A DNA stretch of 5,792 bases from an uncultured Oceanobacillus sp. GTDB taxonomy: Bacteria; Bacillota; Bacilli; Bacillales; Amphibacillaceae. The position numbers were made by a program, and so were the translations under genes. The notes beneath the pieces are model-generated. The model had not been told where the DNA came from and made no database searches. It saw nothing but the letters and a program-made list of their open reading frames with translations. This document shows, piece after piece, positions 1 through 5,532 of this stretch; positions within the stretch are counted from its first letter, which is position 1, and every line of letters begins with the position of its first letter. The stretch is taken from contig CALKWU010000163.1 in the NCBI GenBank assembly GCA_938004015.1, positions 1 through 5,792 on the forward strand, given 5' to 3'.

Positions 1-786
1 TTTTTCATAGCGGTGATCGGTGTCGGCATCGCTCTCGTATTCTCCCGTTTTGAGGAGAAAAAATATGGCGTCGATTTGACTGCCGGTCTGCGGAGCGAAT
101 TTGCAGAAGTGTTGGATGCTAAACCGCAAGCTTGGCGAATCAAGAGGGATTTCCGGGAATTTTGCATACTTTTTATTTCTCTGTTTGGAACGATTTTCCT
201 TTTACAGGCGTTTTTGGACATTGAACTGCTCGTCTTGATCCCTCTCGTCGTCATGGTGTGGATTTTACTATACTATTTATATAAGAAGCGGCCATATAAA
301 TTGTGGAAGCAGTTTAAAGAACACATTCAAACAGGTATTCAACGGGAATCTTACCAGTTGTACATGATGCTTGGTGCTGGGATGATGGTGTATGCTTTGA
401 ACCAAACTGGATTCGCGACGGCGTTCATTAAGGGTATGTACGGATTGCTTGATGTCACGCCGTTTTTGAACTTACTTTATTTTTTACCGTTCATCATCAT
501 CATTCTTTCCTTCTTTGGACTCGGGCCGCTTACGGTACTGGCTCTTGTCGGTGGAATTTTAGGAAACCTCGACCTGCCGTATCCACCAGAAATCATCGTT
601 CTTGCCGTCACTTCGGGCAGCGCCGTTTCCATTTTACTTTCACCGCTCATCATGCCAGTCATCACCCTCAGTGCCGTCAATGGTTTGAGCGGGTTGAAAA
701 ATGGAATCCGTTTCAACTGGAAATATGCCCTTGCGATATATATCGTCGTGCAAATCTATGTCCAACTTGTTGTGGCAATTGACTAG
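1..786 (+). CDS. C-terminal part of an unrecognised polytopic membrane protein (5' end outside window)
   Basis: The reading frame is open from the first base to the TAG at 784-786, so the gene starts upstream. The GTG at 13 is internal and has no ribosome binding site. About 261 residues are visible. I see roughly seven hydrophobic stretches: the first ~14 residues, then (counting from the GTG codon) about 50-68, 70-90, 116-138, 151-184, 194-222 and 237-256. A charged loop lies at 12-48 and a basic one at 91-113. The sixth and seventh stretches carry GLGPLTVLALVGG and LLSPLIMPV, Gly/Pro-containing segments of the kind seen in transporter cores. This suggests a permease, but I do not recognise the family and assign no substrate. 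The stop codon directly abuts a hairpin repeat starting at 787. A separate promoter precedes murR, so a shared job with the mur genes is not indicated. Confidence 0.8.
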   Translation, partial: FFIAVIGVGIALVFSRFEEKKYGVDLTAGLRSEFAEVLDAKPQAWRIKRDFREFCILFISLFGTIFLLQAFLDIELLVLIPLVVMVWILLYYLYKKRPYKLWKQFKEHIQTGIQRESYQLYMMLGAGMMVYALNQTGFATAFIKGMYGLLDVTPFLNLLYFLPFIIIILSFFGLGPLTVLALVGGILGNLDLPYPPEIIVLAVTSGSAVSILLSPLIMPVITLSAVNGLSGLKNGIRFNWKYALAIYIVVQIYVQLVVAID

Positions 787-819
787 TGGGACGAACAGGG
801 TCAGTCCCCGTTTGTCCCA
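787..819 (+). repeat. REP-like hairpin repeat, unit 1 (forward)
   Basis: This is a 33-nt imperfect palindrome. The outer arm TGGGAC (787-792) pairs with GTCCCA (814-819). Pairing continues inward through G793-T813 (wobble), A794-T812, A795-T811 and C796-G810, then one A-C mismatch, then GGG (798-800) with CCC (806-808) around the loop TCAGT. It begins at the first base after the stop codon of the membrane-protein gene. The core GGGTCAGTCCC differs by one base from the GGGACAGTCCC of the copies after mupG. Confidence 0.85.
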
Positions 820-821
820 TT

Positions 822-854
822 TGGGTCAAAACGGGACTGACCCTGTATGACCCA
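822..854 (-). repeat. REP-like hairpin repeat, unit 2 (inverted copy)
   Basis: This is the same 33-nt element in reverse orientation, separated from unit 1 by only TT (820-821). Its loop ACTGA is the reverse complement of unit 1's TCAGT. The arms are TGGGTC (822-827) and GACCCA (849-854); relative to unit 1 the fifth arm pair is swapped from A-T to T-A, so pairing is kept. The inner stem GGG/CCC (833-835/841-843) is intact, while the middle of the stem has three mismatches. Units 1 and 2 can fold separately or pair with each other as one long cruciform. Confidence 0.85.
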
Positions 855-889
855 AAAACTTGTTTAAAATAGTCTGGTCGTTTAAATTT

Positions 890-898
890 TGTTATACT
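890..898 (+). promoter_or_regulatory. Extended -10 promoter of murR
   Basis: TG at 890-891, one base, then TATACT at 893-898 gives the TGnTATAnT extended -10 form used by the housekeeping sigma factor. No convincing -35 exists at 16-18 bp spacing, which fits an extended -10 promoter. Transcription would start near 905, giving a leader of about 25 nt before the murR start. Confidence 0.55.
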
Positions 899-908
899 GA
901 AAATGAAA
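891..908 (+). promoter_or_regulatory. Candidate MurR operator, copy 1 (murR promoter)
   Basis: GTTATACTGAAAATGAAA overlaps the -10 element and expected start site of murR. The same 18-nt string with one change occurs at 1851-1868 before murQ. It lies 40 nt before the murR start and 41 nt before the murQ start. A short inverted repeat ATTTT (886-890) / AAAAT (900-904) surrounds it. RpiR-type regulators bind operators near their own promoters. That MurR is the binder is inference. Confidence 0.45.
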
Positions 909-930
909 AAGTGAGTATAGGAGAATACCT

Positions 931-1779
931 ATGACAAAGTTACTAGTGAGGATTAGTGAACAGTCCCGGCAATTTTCGGAGACGGAAAAAAAGATTTCCG
1001 ACTATATATTGAATCATGCCGAACTTATTCCGAATATGACGACGAAAGAATTGGCTACAAAAGCGGATGTGAGTGAAGCGAGTGTCACACGGTTTGTGAA
1101 AAAAATCGGCGTGGGTAGTTTTAAAACGTTCAAAATCACGTTGGCAAAAGAAATGGCGGTTAAGGAAAGCTTTATAACCGACTTTTCTATTTTACAAAAA
1201 AAAGATACTCCATATGAAATGTTCCAAAAGGTCGTCCACGTGAATAAAAATGCGATTGATATGACGATGGAATCTTTAGATAAAAAAGAATTGGAGGCGG
1301 CAGTTGAAGCGATCAAAGGTGCGAAAAAACTCGTGTTTTATGGGGTTGGCGGCTCTGCAATCGCTGCACAAGATGCTGTCGTGAAATTTGCTAAGCTTGG
1401 CTTTGAAGTGGAATTCAATATGGATTTCCACTATATGTTGTCAAGAATTCCATATTTGAATGAAAATGACGTATTCATCGCTATCAGTATGTCGGGCAAG
1501 ACGAAAGATGTTTTGGATATGATGCACGTTGCAAAAAGTTATGGCGCGAAAATCATTGCCATCACTAACCTGGACAAATCCCCTCTGTATAAAAAAGCGG
1601 ATATCCGACTGGCGACACCTACTGTGGAAGCAGATTTCCGAATCGCTAGTATTGCTTCCCGAATGACGCAGCTGACGGTCATTGATACGTTGTATGTCAG
1701 TATCTTTAATCAGATTGGCGAAAGAATGTTGGACAAATTCCATGCTGCGCGGGATCACGTCATAAGATTGAGAAGATAG
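931..1779 (+). CDS. murR: MurR, RpiR-family transcriptional regulator of MurNAc catabolism
   Basis: This 282-residue cytoplasmic regulator has the usual RpiR size and layout. The N-terminal HTH_6 domain spans about residues 1-77, with the recognition region at 37-59 (TTKELATKADVSEASVTRFV). A SIS sugar-phosphate-binding domain spans about 120-255, with its phosphosugar loops at GVGGS (138-142) and SMSGKTKD (186-193). In E. coli, MurR represses murQP and is released by MurNAc-6-phosphate; the adjacent murQ and murP point to the same ligand here. The ATG at 931 is supported by AGGAG (919-923) with 7-nt spacing. The gene has its own extended -10 promoter and is followed by 112 nt containing a second promoter for murQ. 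RpiR proteins can also activate, so the sign of control is not proven. Another RpiR member, such as a glucosamine sensor, is possible but less likely. Confidence 0.9.
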   Translation: MTKLLVRISEQSRQFSETEKKISDYILNHAELIPNMTTKELATKADVSEASVTRFVKKIGVGSFKTFKITLAKEMAVKESFITDFSILQKKDTPYEMFQKVVHVNKNAIDMTMESLDKKELEAAVEAIKGAKKLVFYGVGGSAIAAQDAVVKFAKLGFEVEFNMDFHYMLSRIPYLNENDVFIAISMSGKTKDVLDMMHVAKSYGAKIIAITNLDKSPLYKKADIRLATPTVEADFRIASIASRMTQLTVIDTLYVSIFNQIGERMLDKFHAARDHVIRLRR

Positions 1780-1795
1780 TTTTTTTATCGTTATA

Positions 1796-1819
1796 TGAAA
1801 TTTTATTTCGTGAATTTCA
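1796..1819. promoter_or_regulatory. Inverted repeat in the murR-murQ gap
   Basis: TGAAATT (1796-1802) and AATTTCA (1813-1819) form a perfect 7-bp inverted repeat with a 10-nt spacer. It is AT-rich and has no T-run after it on either strand, so it does not look like a terminator. A T-run at 1780-1786 follows murR without a stem before it. The repeat lies just upstream of the murQ promoter and could be a protein-binding site. It is absent in this form from the murR promoter, so the assignment is weak. Confidence 0.25.
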
Positions 1820-1828
1820 ACAAAAACA

Positions 1829-1858
1829 GTGGCATAAAATTTCCTTTTCAGTTATACT
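1829..1858 (+). promoter_or_regulatory. Promoter of murQ-murP(-mupG)
   Basis: GTGGCA (1829-1834, four of six matches to TTGACA) and TATACT (1853-1858) are separated by 18 bp. There is no TG extension, unlike the murR promoter. Transcription would begin near 1865, leaving a leader of about 27 nt before the murQ start at 1892. This suggests murQ and the genes after it can be transcribed independently of murR. Confidence 0.5.
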
Positions 1859-1868
1859 AAAAATGAAA
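1851..1868 (+). promoter_or_regulatory. Candidate MurR operator, copy 2 (murQ promoter)
   Basis: GTTATACTAAAAATGAAA matches the murR-promoter box at 17 of 18 positions and sits at the same place relative to the -10 and the start codon. It is flanked by the short inverted repeat TTTCA (1846-1850) / TGAAA (1864-1868). A site over the -10 fits repression by blocking RNA polymerase. Part of the similarity is the shared -10 itself, but the ten bases after TATACT would not normally be conserved. Confidence 0.45.
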
Positions 1869-1891
1869 GGTTCATGAAGGAGGCGGGGACG

Positions 1892-2782
1892 ATGCTTGAA
1901 AAGCTGACGACAGAATCAAGAAACCCGAAAACGATGAATTTGGATGAAATGTGCATCATGGATATTTTACGCACAATGAATGAAGAAGATGAAAGCGTTT
2001 TACTGGCGATAAAAAACCAGTTGCCAAACATAGAAAAAGCCGTTCACTTTGCCATTGAATCATTCAATCAGGGCGGTCGACTCCTCTATATCGGTGCAGG
2101 AACGAGCGGCCGATTGGGAGTGCTCGATGCGGTGGAATGTGTTCCTACATTCGGTACCGAACCGGACATGGTACAAGGCATAATTGCAGGAGGGACAAAG
2201 GCGCTTTACGAAGCAGCTGAAGGGGTGGAAGACGATGTCGCGTCAGGGGAACAAGATTTGAAAAAAATCGGGCTTACCAAAAATGATACGGTTGTCGGGC
2301 TTGCTGCAAGCGGACGTACTCCGTATGTCATCGGAGCGTTACAATATGCCAATTCAATTGGTGCAAAAACCGTGAGCATTTCTTGCAATAAAGATGCTGA
2401 AATGAGCAAACACAGCTCAGTAGCGATTGAATTGGAAACCGGTCCTGAAGTACTTACTGGTTCCACAAGATTGAAAGCGGGAACATCGCAAAAAATGGTT
2501 TTAAACATGATTTCAACAGCATCCATGGTAGGGATTGGCAAAGTCTACCAAAATTTCATGGTGGATTTGAAGCCAACTAATATAAAGCTAGAGGAAAGAT
2601 CTAAGCGAAGCATTATGGAAATTACGGGGGTGAGTTACGAAAAGGCAAGTTCCTATTTTGAAAAGTCGAAACGTCAAGTGAAAGTCGCCATCGTCATGAT
2701 TCTATTACAATGCTCTTATGATGAGGCGATCAGTAAACTGGAACAAGCAAATGGCTTTGTCCGTCGTGCATTAACGGAATAA
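1892..2782 (+). CDS. murQ: MurQ, N-acetylmuramic acid 6-phosphate etherase
   Basis: This cytoplasmic enzyme cleaves the D-lactyl ether of MurNAc-6-phosphate, giving GlcNAc-6-phosphate and D-lactate. The 296 residues match the family length (E. coli MurQ is 298). The N-terminus LEKLTTESRNP, the SIS-domain phosphosugar site GAGTSGRLGVLDAVEC (68-83), IAGG (98-101), AASGRTPYVIGAL and TGSTRLKAGTSQK are all family hallmarks. Glu82 (in VEC) and Glu113 (in GVEDD) correspond to the acid/base pair Glu83 and Glu114 of E. coli MurQ, so the enzyme should be active. I chose the ATG at 1892 over the in-frame ATG at 1874: AAGGAGG (1877-1883) lies 8 nt before 1892 but inside the longer form, and family proteins start with the LEKL-type sequence. 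murP follows after 16 nt in the same operon. Confidence 0.96.
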   Translation: MLEKLTTESRNPKTMNLDEMCIMDILRTMNEEDESVLLAIKNQLPNIEKAVHFAIESFNQGGRLLYIGAGTSGRLGVLDAVECVPTFGTEPDMVQGIIAGGTKALYEAAEGVEDDVASGEQDLKKIGLTKNDTVVGLAASGRTPYVIGALQYANSIGAKTVSISCNKDAEMSKHSSVAIELETGPEVLTGSTRLKAGTSQKMVLNMISTASMVGIGKVYQNFMVDLKPTNIKLEERSKRSIMEITGVSYEKASSYFEKSKRQVKVAIVMILLQCSYDEAISKLEQANGFVRRALTE

Positions 2783-2798
2783 ATAGGGAGGGTTAACG

Positions 2799-4181
2799 AT
2801 GAAAAAAGAAGAGAGAATGGCGCGGGAAATTTTGGATGAAGTAGGCGGAAAAGAGAACATTCAACGTATTGCCTTTTGTATGACGCGACTTCGTTTATCC
2901 ATTAAGGATCAAGGGAAAGTCAACTTGGATGGTTTGAAAAAAGTCGATGGCGTCATGGGTGTTGTTGATGATGAAACCCTTCAAATCGTCATCGGTCCAG
3001 GAACGGTGAACAAAGTCGCGGATGAAATGAGCAAAATCACTGCCCTCGCCATTGGGGAAGAAGCGGGTCCGGCGGAAGATGATTTGACTTTTGAAGAAAG
3101 AGCCGCACTGGACCGGGAAAAAATGAAAGCGAAAAACAGGACACCATTCAAAAACTTTTTGCGTAAGTTGGCGAATATTTTCATTCCGCTCATCCCGGGT
3201 CTTGTCGCATCGGGAATCATCAACGGAACTGCGAACTTTATGGTAAACGCTGGTATGGATCCAGCAGAGCATACATGGCTGCAAATTCTTCTCTTGTTTG
3301 GAAGCGTTATCTTTGCATCCCTGAGCATTCTTGTCGGATGGAATACAGCGAAGGAATTTGGCGGCACTCCTGTATTAGGTGCAATTGCCGGGATGATTTT
3401 GTTCAGCCCGAACGTTGCGGATATTACGATTTACGGCGAAGAACTCATCGCTGGAAGGGGCGGTTTGTTCGGAGTCATTTTTGCTGCTTGGCTTATGACT
3501 TTTGTCGAGAAGCATGTGCGTAAAGTTGTTCCAAATGCAGTTGATATTATCTTTACTCCTTTAATTACATTACTGATTGTCGGATTTGCATCACTTTACG
3601 CTGTCATGCCGGTGGCTGGGGTACTGTCGGATGGGATTACGACAGGGCTCACTGCATTAATCGAAATGGGTGGAGCTATTTCTGGAGCTGTTCTTGCCGG
3701 GTTTTTCCTACCGTTGGTCATGGTCGGTCTCCATCATGGATTGACACCGATCCATCTCGAACTGATCAATACGTTCGGTGAAACGGCATTGCTTACAATC
3801 TTAGCGATGGGTGGAGCTGGACAAGTCGGAGCAGCACTTGCAATCTATGTGAAAACGAAGAATGCCCGCTTGAAAAACATCATTAAAGGGGCTGCACCCG
3901 TAGGATTTTTAGGAATTGGTGAACCGCTAATGTATGGGGTTACGTTACCACTTGGCAGACCATTCATCACTGCATGTTTAGGTGCAAGTGTCGGGGGTGC
4001 GTTCCAAGCTGTCATGGGTACGGCCTCATCCGGCATTGGTGTATCCGGTTTGTCGTTGATTCCGTTAATTACCGATGGTCAGTATTTCACGTACTTCCTA
4101 GGACTCGTCATTTCTTATACATTTGGTTTTCTATTCACTTATACATTCGGCTTTAAAGAAAGAATGGCAGATAATATATAA
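2799..4181 (+). CDS. murP: MurP, PTS EIIBC permease for MurNAc / MurNAc-GlcNAc
   Basis: This is a 460-residue membrane transporter of the glucose-sucrose PTS family that imports its sugar and phosphorylates it at C6. Domain order is EIIB (about 1-80), a charged linker (81-115) and EIIC (116-460). Cys27 in FCMTRLRL is the EIIB phosphorylation site. The EIIC domain carries GLHHGLTPIH (310-319) and the sugar-binding motif GIGEPLMYG (372-380). There is no EIIA domain, so a separate EIIA-Glc-type protein must donate phosphate, as for E. coli MurP. GGGAGGG (2786-2792) is well placed before the ATG. Sequence alone does not separate MurNAc from sucrose or trehalose permeases; the substrate comes from its place between murQ and mupG. 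In S. aureus the homologous permease takes up the disaccharide MurNAc-GlcNAc, and the presence of mupG here suggests the same. Confidence 0.93.
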   Translation: MKKEERMAREILDEVGGKENIQRIAFCMTRLRLSIKDQGKVNLDGLKKVDGVMGVVDDETLQIVIGPGTVNKVADEMSKITALAIGEEAGPAEDDLTFEERAALDREKMKAKNRTPFKNFLRKLANIFIPLIPGLVASGIINGTANFMVNAGMDPAEHTWLQILLLFGSVIFASLSILVGWNTAKEFGGTPVLGAIAGMILFSPNVADITIYGEELIAGRGGLFGVIFAAWLMTFVEKHVRKVVPNAVDIIFTPLITLLIVGFASLYAVMPVAGVLSDGITTGLTALIEMGGAISGAVLAGFFLPLVMVGLHHGLTPIHLELINTFGETALLTILAMGGAGQVGAALAIYVKTKNARLKNIIKGAAPVGFLGIGEPLMYGVTLPLGRPFITACLGASVGGAFQAVMGTASSGIGVSGLSLIPLITDGQYFTYFLGLVISYTFGFLFTYTFGFKERMADNI

Positions 4182-4184
4182 TAG

Positions 4185-4214
4185 AAGACAGGAGGTTTTT
4201 GGACTTCCTGTTTT
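4185..4214 (+). terminator. Intergenic hairpin with T-rich tail between murP and mupG
   Basis: AAGACAGGAGG (4185-4195) can pair with CTTCCTGTTTT (4204-4214), giving an 11-bp stem with two G-T wobbles and the loop TTTTTGGA. The tail TTTTCGTTGTTCT is T-rich but interrupted. It could be a weak terminator or attenuator lowering mupG expression, or an mRNA-processing stem. The left arm includes AGGAGG (4190-4195), an SD-like string with no usable start in a sensible frame behind it. Confidence 0.45.
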
Positions 4215-4223
4215 CGTTGTTCT

Positions 4224-4228
4224 GGAGG
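4224..4228 (+). promoter_or_regulatory. Ribosome binding site that favours the TTG start of mupG
   Basis: GGAGG is the only good SD sequence outside the hairpin stem. The frame is open from 4185, and the only starts near it are ATG 4230 (1-nt spacing), TTG 4236 (7 nt) and TTG 4239 (10 nt). The spacing argues for 4236. The alternative is an inefficient ATG start that adds Met-Glu. Confidence 0.6.
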
Positions 4229-4235
4229 AATGGAA

Positions 4236-5309
4236 TTGTTGGGAATATCTGTTTATTTAGGGAATGGACCGATTGTTGAGCAAATTCCGTATATCCGCAA
4301 AATGAAAGACCATGGATTCCAATCGATTTTCACTTCCCTCCATATTCCGGAAGATGATCATTCAGTGTACCGAAAACAGCTGAAAGAACTAGGTAAAGCA
4401 GCGAAGGAATTGGATATGGAGTTGATGGCGGACATTTCACCGGAGTCGTTGAAGTCCCTCGGTTATGATTGGGAAACAGCGGAGGAATTGCTGGACTGGG
4501 GCCTTTCCGGATTGAGGATCGATTATGGAATTGATGAGGATACGATTGTCCAATTGTCGCAAAAAATGAAAATCGCGTTGAATGCGAGCACGATTTCCAA
4601 GATGGAATTATTGCGATTGAAAGAGAAAGGATTGGACACCCGTATGGTGGAAGCGTGGCATAATTTTTATCCGCGGCCGGAAACCGGACTCGGCGCAGAT
4701 TTTTTCAATGAAAAAAATAAAGAGTTGCAAGAAGCGGGAATCAGGGTGATGGCCTTTATTCCGGGGGATGCGAAATTGAGGGGACCCTTATATGAGGGGT
4801 TGCCGACTTTGGAAAAACATCGTACTTTTTCGCCGTTTGCTGCCTATTTGGATTTGTCACATGCCGGGGTTGACAAAATCATCATTGGGGATTTGGAAAT
4901 AAGTGATGCGAGCTTAACACAATTTGCCGCATATAGAGACGGAGAAATCATCGTGCGTGCTGAAGCTCATGAGGATGCGGATCGTGAATGGATTCAGGTT
5001 GCTGCCAATCGATTCACGAATCGGAAAGATCCGGCGCGGGATTGCATCCGGGCAGTCGAATCGCGAAGCTATGCCCAGTACGGCACGATGGAGGTGCCAC
5101 CGAAAAACACGGTGGAAAGGCCGGTAGGAACGATTACGATTGACAATGAAAATTATAAGCGGTATCGAGGGGAAATCCAAATCACGTTACGGGATTTACC
5201 AAAAGATGAACGGGTAAATGTATTGGGCCGGGTCATCGAACCCGACCTTCCGATTTTAAAATGGATTCAAGCCGATCAACGATTCAAAATAATCTGGATT
5301 GATGATTGA
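4236..5309 (+). CDS. mupG: MupG, 6-phospho-N-acetylmuramidase (DUF871 / GH170)
   Basis: This predicted cytoplasmic hydrolase splits MurNAc-6-phosphate-GlcNAc into MurNAc-6-phosphate and GlcNAc, the activity shown for S. aureus MupG. It is a typical DUF871 protein of 357 residues: an N-terminal TIM-barrel domain (about 1-235) and a C-terminal beta domain (about 240-357). Conserved-looking barrel segments are LGISVYLG at the start, FTSLHIPE (32-39), LRIDYG (93-98), HNFYPRPETG (142-151) and FIPGD (174-178). No signal peptide is visible. Start choice is open. The ATG at 4230 is only 1 nt from GGAGG (4224-4228), too close for normal initiation, whereas the TTG at 4236 has ideal 7-nt spacing; TTG 4239 is also possible. 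It lies 54 nt after murP beyond a hairpin, probably still in the operon. I cannot point to the catalytic residues with certainty. Confidence 0.9.
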   Translation: MLGISVYLGNGPIVEQIPYIRKMKDHGFQSIFTSLHIPEDDHSVYRKQLKELGKAAKELDMELMADISPESLKSLGYDWETAEELLDWGLSGLRIDYGIDEDTIVQLSQKMKIALNASTISKMELLRLKEKGLDTRMVEAWHNFYPRPETGLGADFFNEKNKELQEAGIRVMAFIPGDAKLRGPLYEGLPTLEKHRTFSPFAAYLDLSHAGVDKIIIGDLEISDASLTQFAAYRDGEIIVRAEAHEDADREWIQVAANRFTNRKDPARDCIRAVESRSYAQYGTMEVPPKNTVERPVGTITIDNENYKRYRGEIQITLRDLPKDERVNVLGRVIEPDLPILKWIQADQRFKIIWIDD

Positions 5310-5312
5310 ATT

Positions 5313-5325
5313 TGGGTCAAGCGAG
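5313..5325 (+). repeat. Extra left arm of the hairpin repeat
   Basis: TGGGTCAAGCG (5313-5323) repeats the left arm of unit 3, offset by 13 nt. It is perfectly complementary over 11 bases to the right arm of unit 3 (5348-5358), a better match than unit 3's own left arm (one wobble and one mismatch over 11). It lies 4 nt after the mupG stop. It may be a partial duplication or the remnant of another unit. Confidence 0.6.
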
Positions 5326-5358
5326 TGGGTCGAACGGGGACAGTCCCCGCTTGACCCA
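5326..5358 (+). repeat. REP-like hairpin repeat, unit 3 (forward); likely terminator of the mur operon
   Basis: This is the best-paired of the six units. TGGGTC (5326-5331) pairs with GACCCA (5353-5358), followed inward by a G-T wobble, an A-T pair, one A-C mismatch, then CGGGG (5335-5339) with CCCCG (5345-5349) around the loop ACAGT. Right after the stem comes CTTTTT (5359-5364), so the RNA form has the layout of an intrinsic terminator 16 nt after the mupG stop. Confidence 0.85.
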
Positions 5359-5364
5359 CTTTTT
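5326..5364 (+). terminator. Candidate intrinsic terminator after mupG, made from repeat unit 3
   Basis: A GC-rich stem (unit 3) is followed by five T residues at 5360-5364. No other stem-plus-T-run occurs between the mupG stop and this point, so it is the natural end of the mur transcript. The T-run is short, so readthrough is possible. Confidence 0.5.
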
Positions 5365-5369
5365 GCGCT

Positions 5370-5402
5370 TGGGCCAAAACGGGACAGTCCCAAATTGACC
5401 CA
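5370..5402 (+). repeat. REP-like hairpin repeat, unit 4 (forward)
   Basis: This is a 33-nt copy with arms TGGGCC (5370-5375) and GACCCA (5397-5402) and the core GGGACAGTCCC (5381-5391). The fifth arm position is a C-A mismatch here, the only copy in which this pair is broken. The middle of the stem has three more mismatches. Unit 4 forms an inverted pair with unit 5 across a TT spacer (5403-5404). Confidence 0.85.
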
Positions 5403-5404
5403 TT

Positions 5405-5437
5405 TGGGACAATTTGGGACTGTCCCTGTTTGTCCCA
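5405..5437 (-). repeat. REP-like hairpin repeat, unit 5 (inverted copy)
   Basis: The arms are TGGGAC (5405-5410) and GTCCCA (5432-5437), and the core GGGACTGTCCC (5416-5426) is the reverse complement of the forward core. The arms pair perfectly, with A-T at the fifth position. The CCCATTTGGG junction with unit 4 is the same as between units 1 and 2. Confidence 0.85.
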
Positions 5438-5453
5438 GTATCTTGTCCAAATT

Positions 5454-5462
5454 TGCTATAAT
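5454..5462 (+). promoter_or_regulatory. Extended -10-like sequence after the repeat cluster
   Basis: TG (5454-5455), one base, then TATAAT (5457-5462) is a perfect extended -10. There is no good -35 at normal spacing; bases from unit 5 occupy that position. No convincing coding region follows: the ATG at 5491 opens only a 30-codon frame without an SD that runs through unit 6. It may drive a short RNA ending in unit 6, or be a chance match in AT-rich DNA. Confidence 0.3.
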
Positions 5463-5532
5463 ATCCTTGCAGATAAAATGATTTTCTAGAATGAAAATTA
5501 GAACAACGAATCCAAAAACTCAAAAAATAATC

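Noticed and set aside
787..854. CRISPR array
   Set aside because: The units alternate orientation, are separated by 2 nt rather than spacer-length unique sequence, and no cas genes are present.
1780..1819. Intrinsic terminator after murR
   Set aside because: The T-run at 1780-1786 has no GC stem before it, and the 7-bp inverted repeat at 1796-1819 is AT-rich with no T-run after it.
850..1890. CcpA (cre) sites near the murR and murQ promoters
   Set aside because: No stretch matched the cre palindrome well enough by eye; catabolite repression may still act elsewhere.
1874..1891. Upstream ATG start for murQ adding six residues
   Set aside because: The AAGGAGG ribosome site lies inside this extension and is correctly spaced for ATG 1892; family N-termini also fit 1892.
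2895..3367. Two reverse-strand frames of about 128 codons inside murP
   Set aside because: They lie wholly within a well-supported gene in other frames and have no recognisable domain or start signals.
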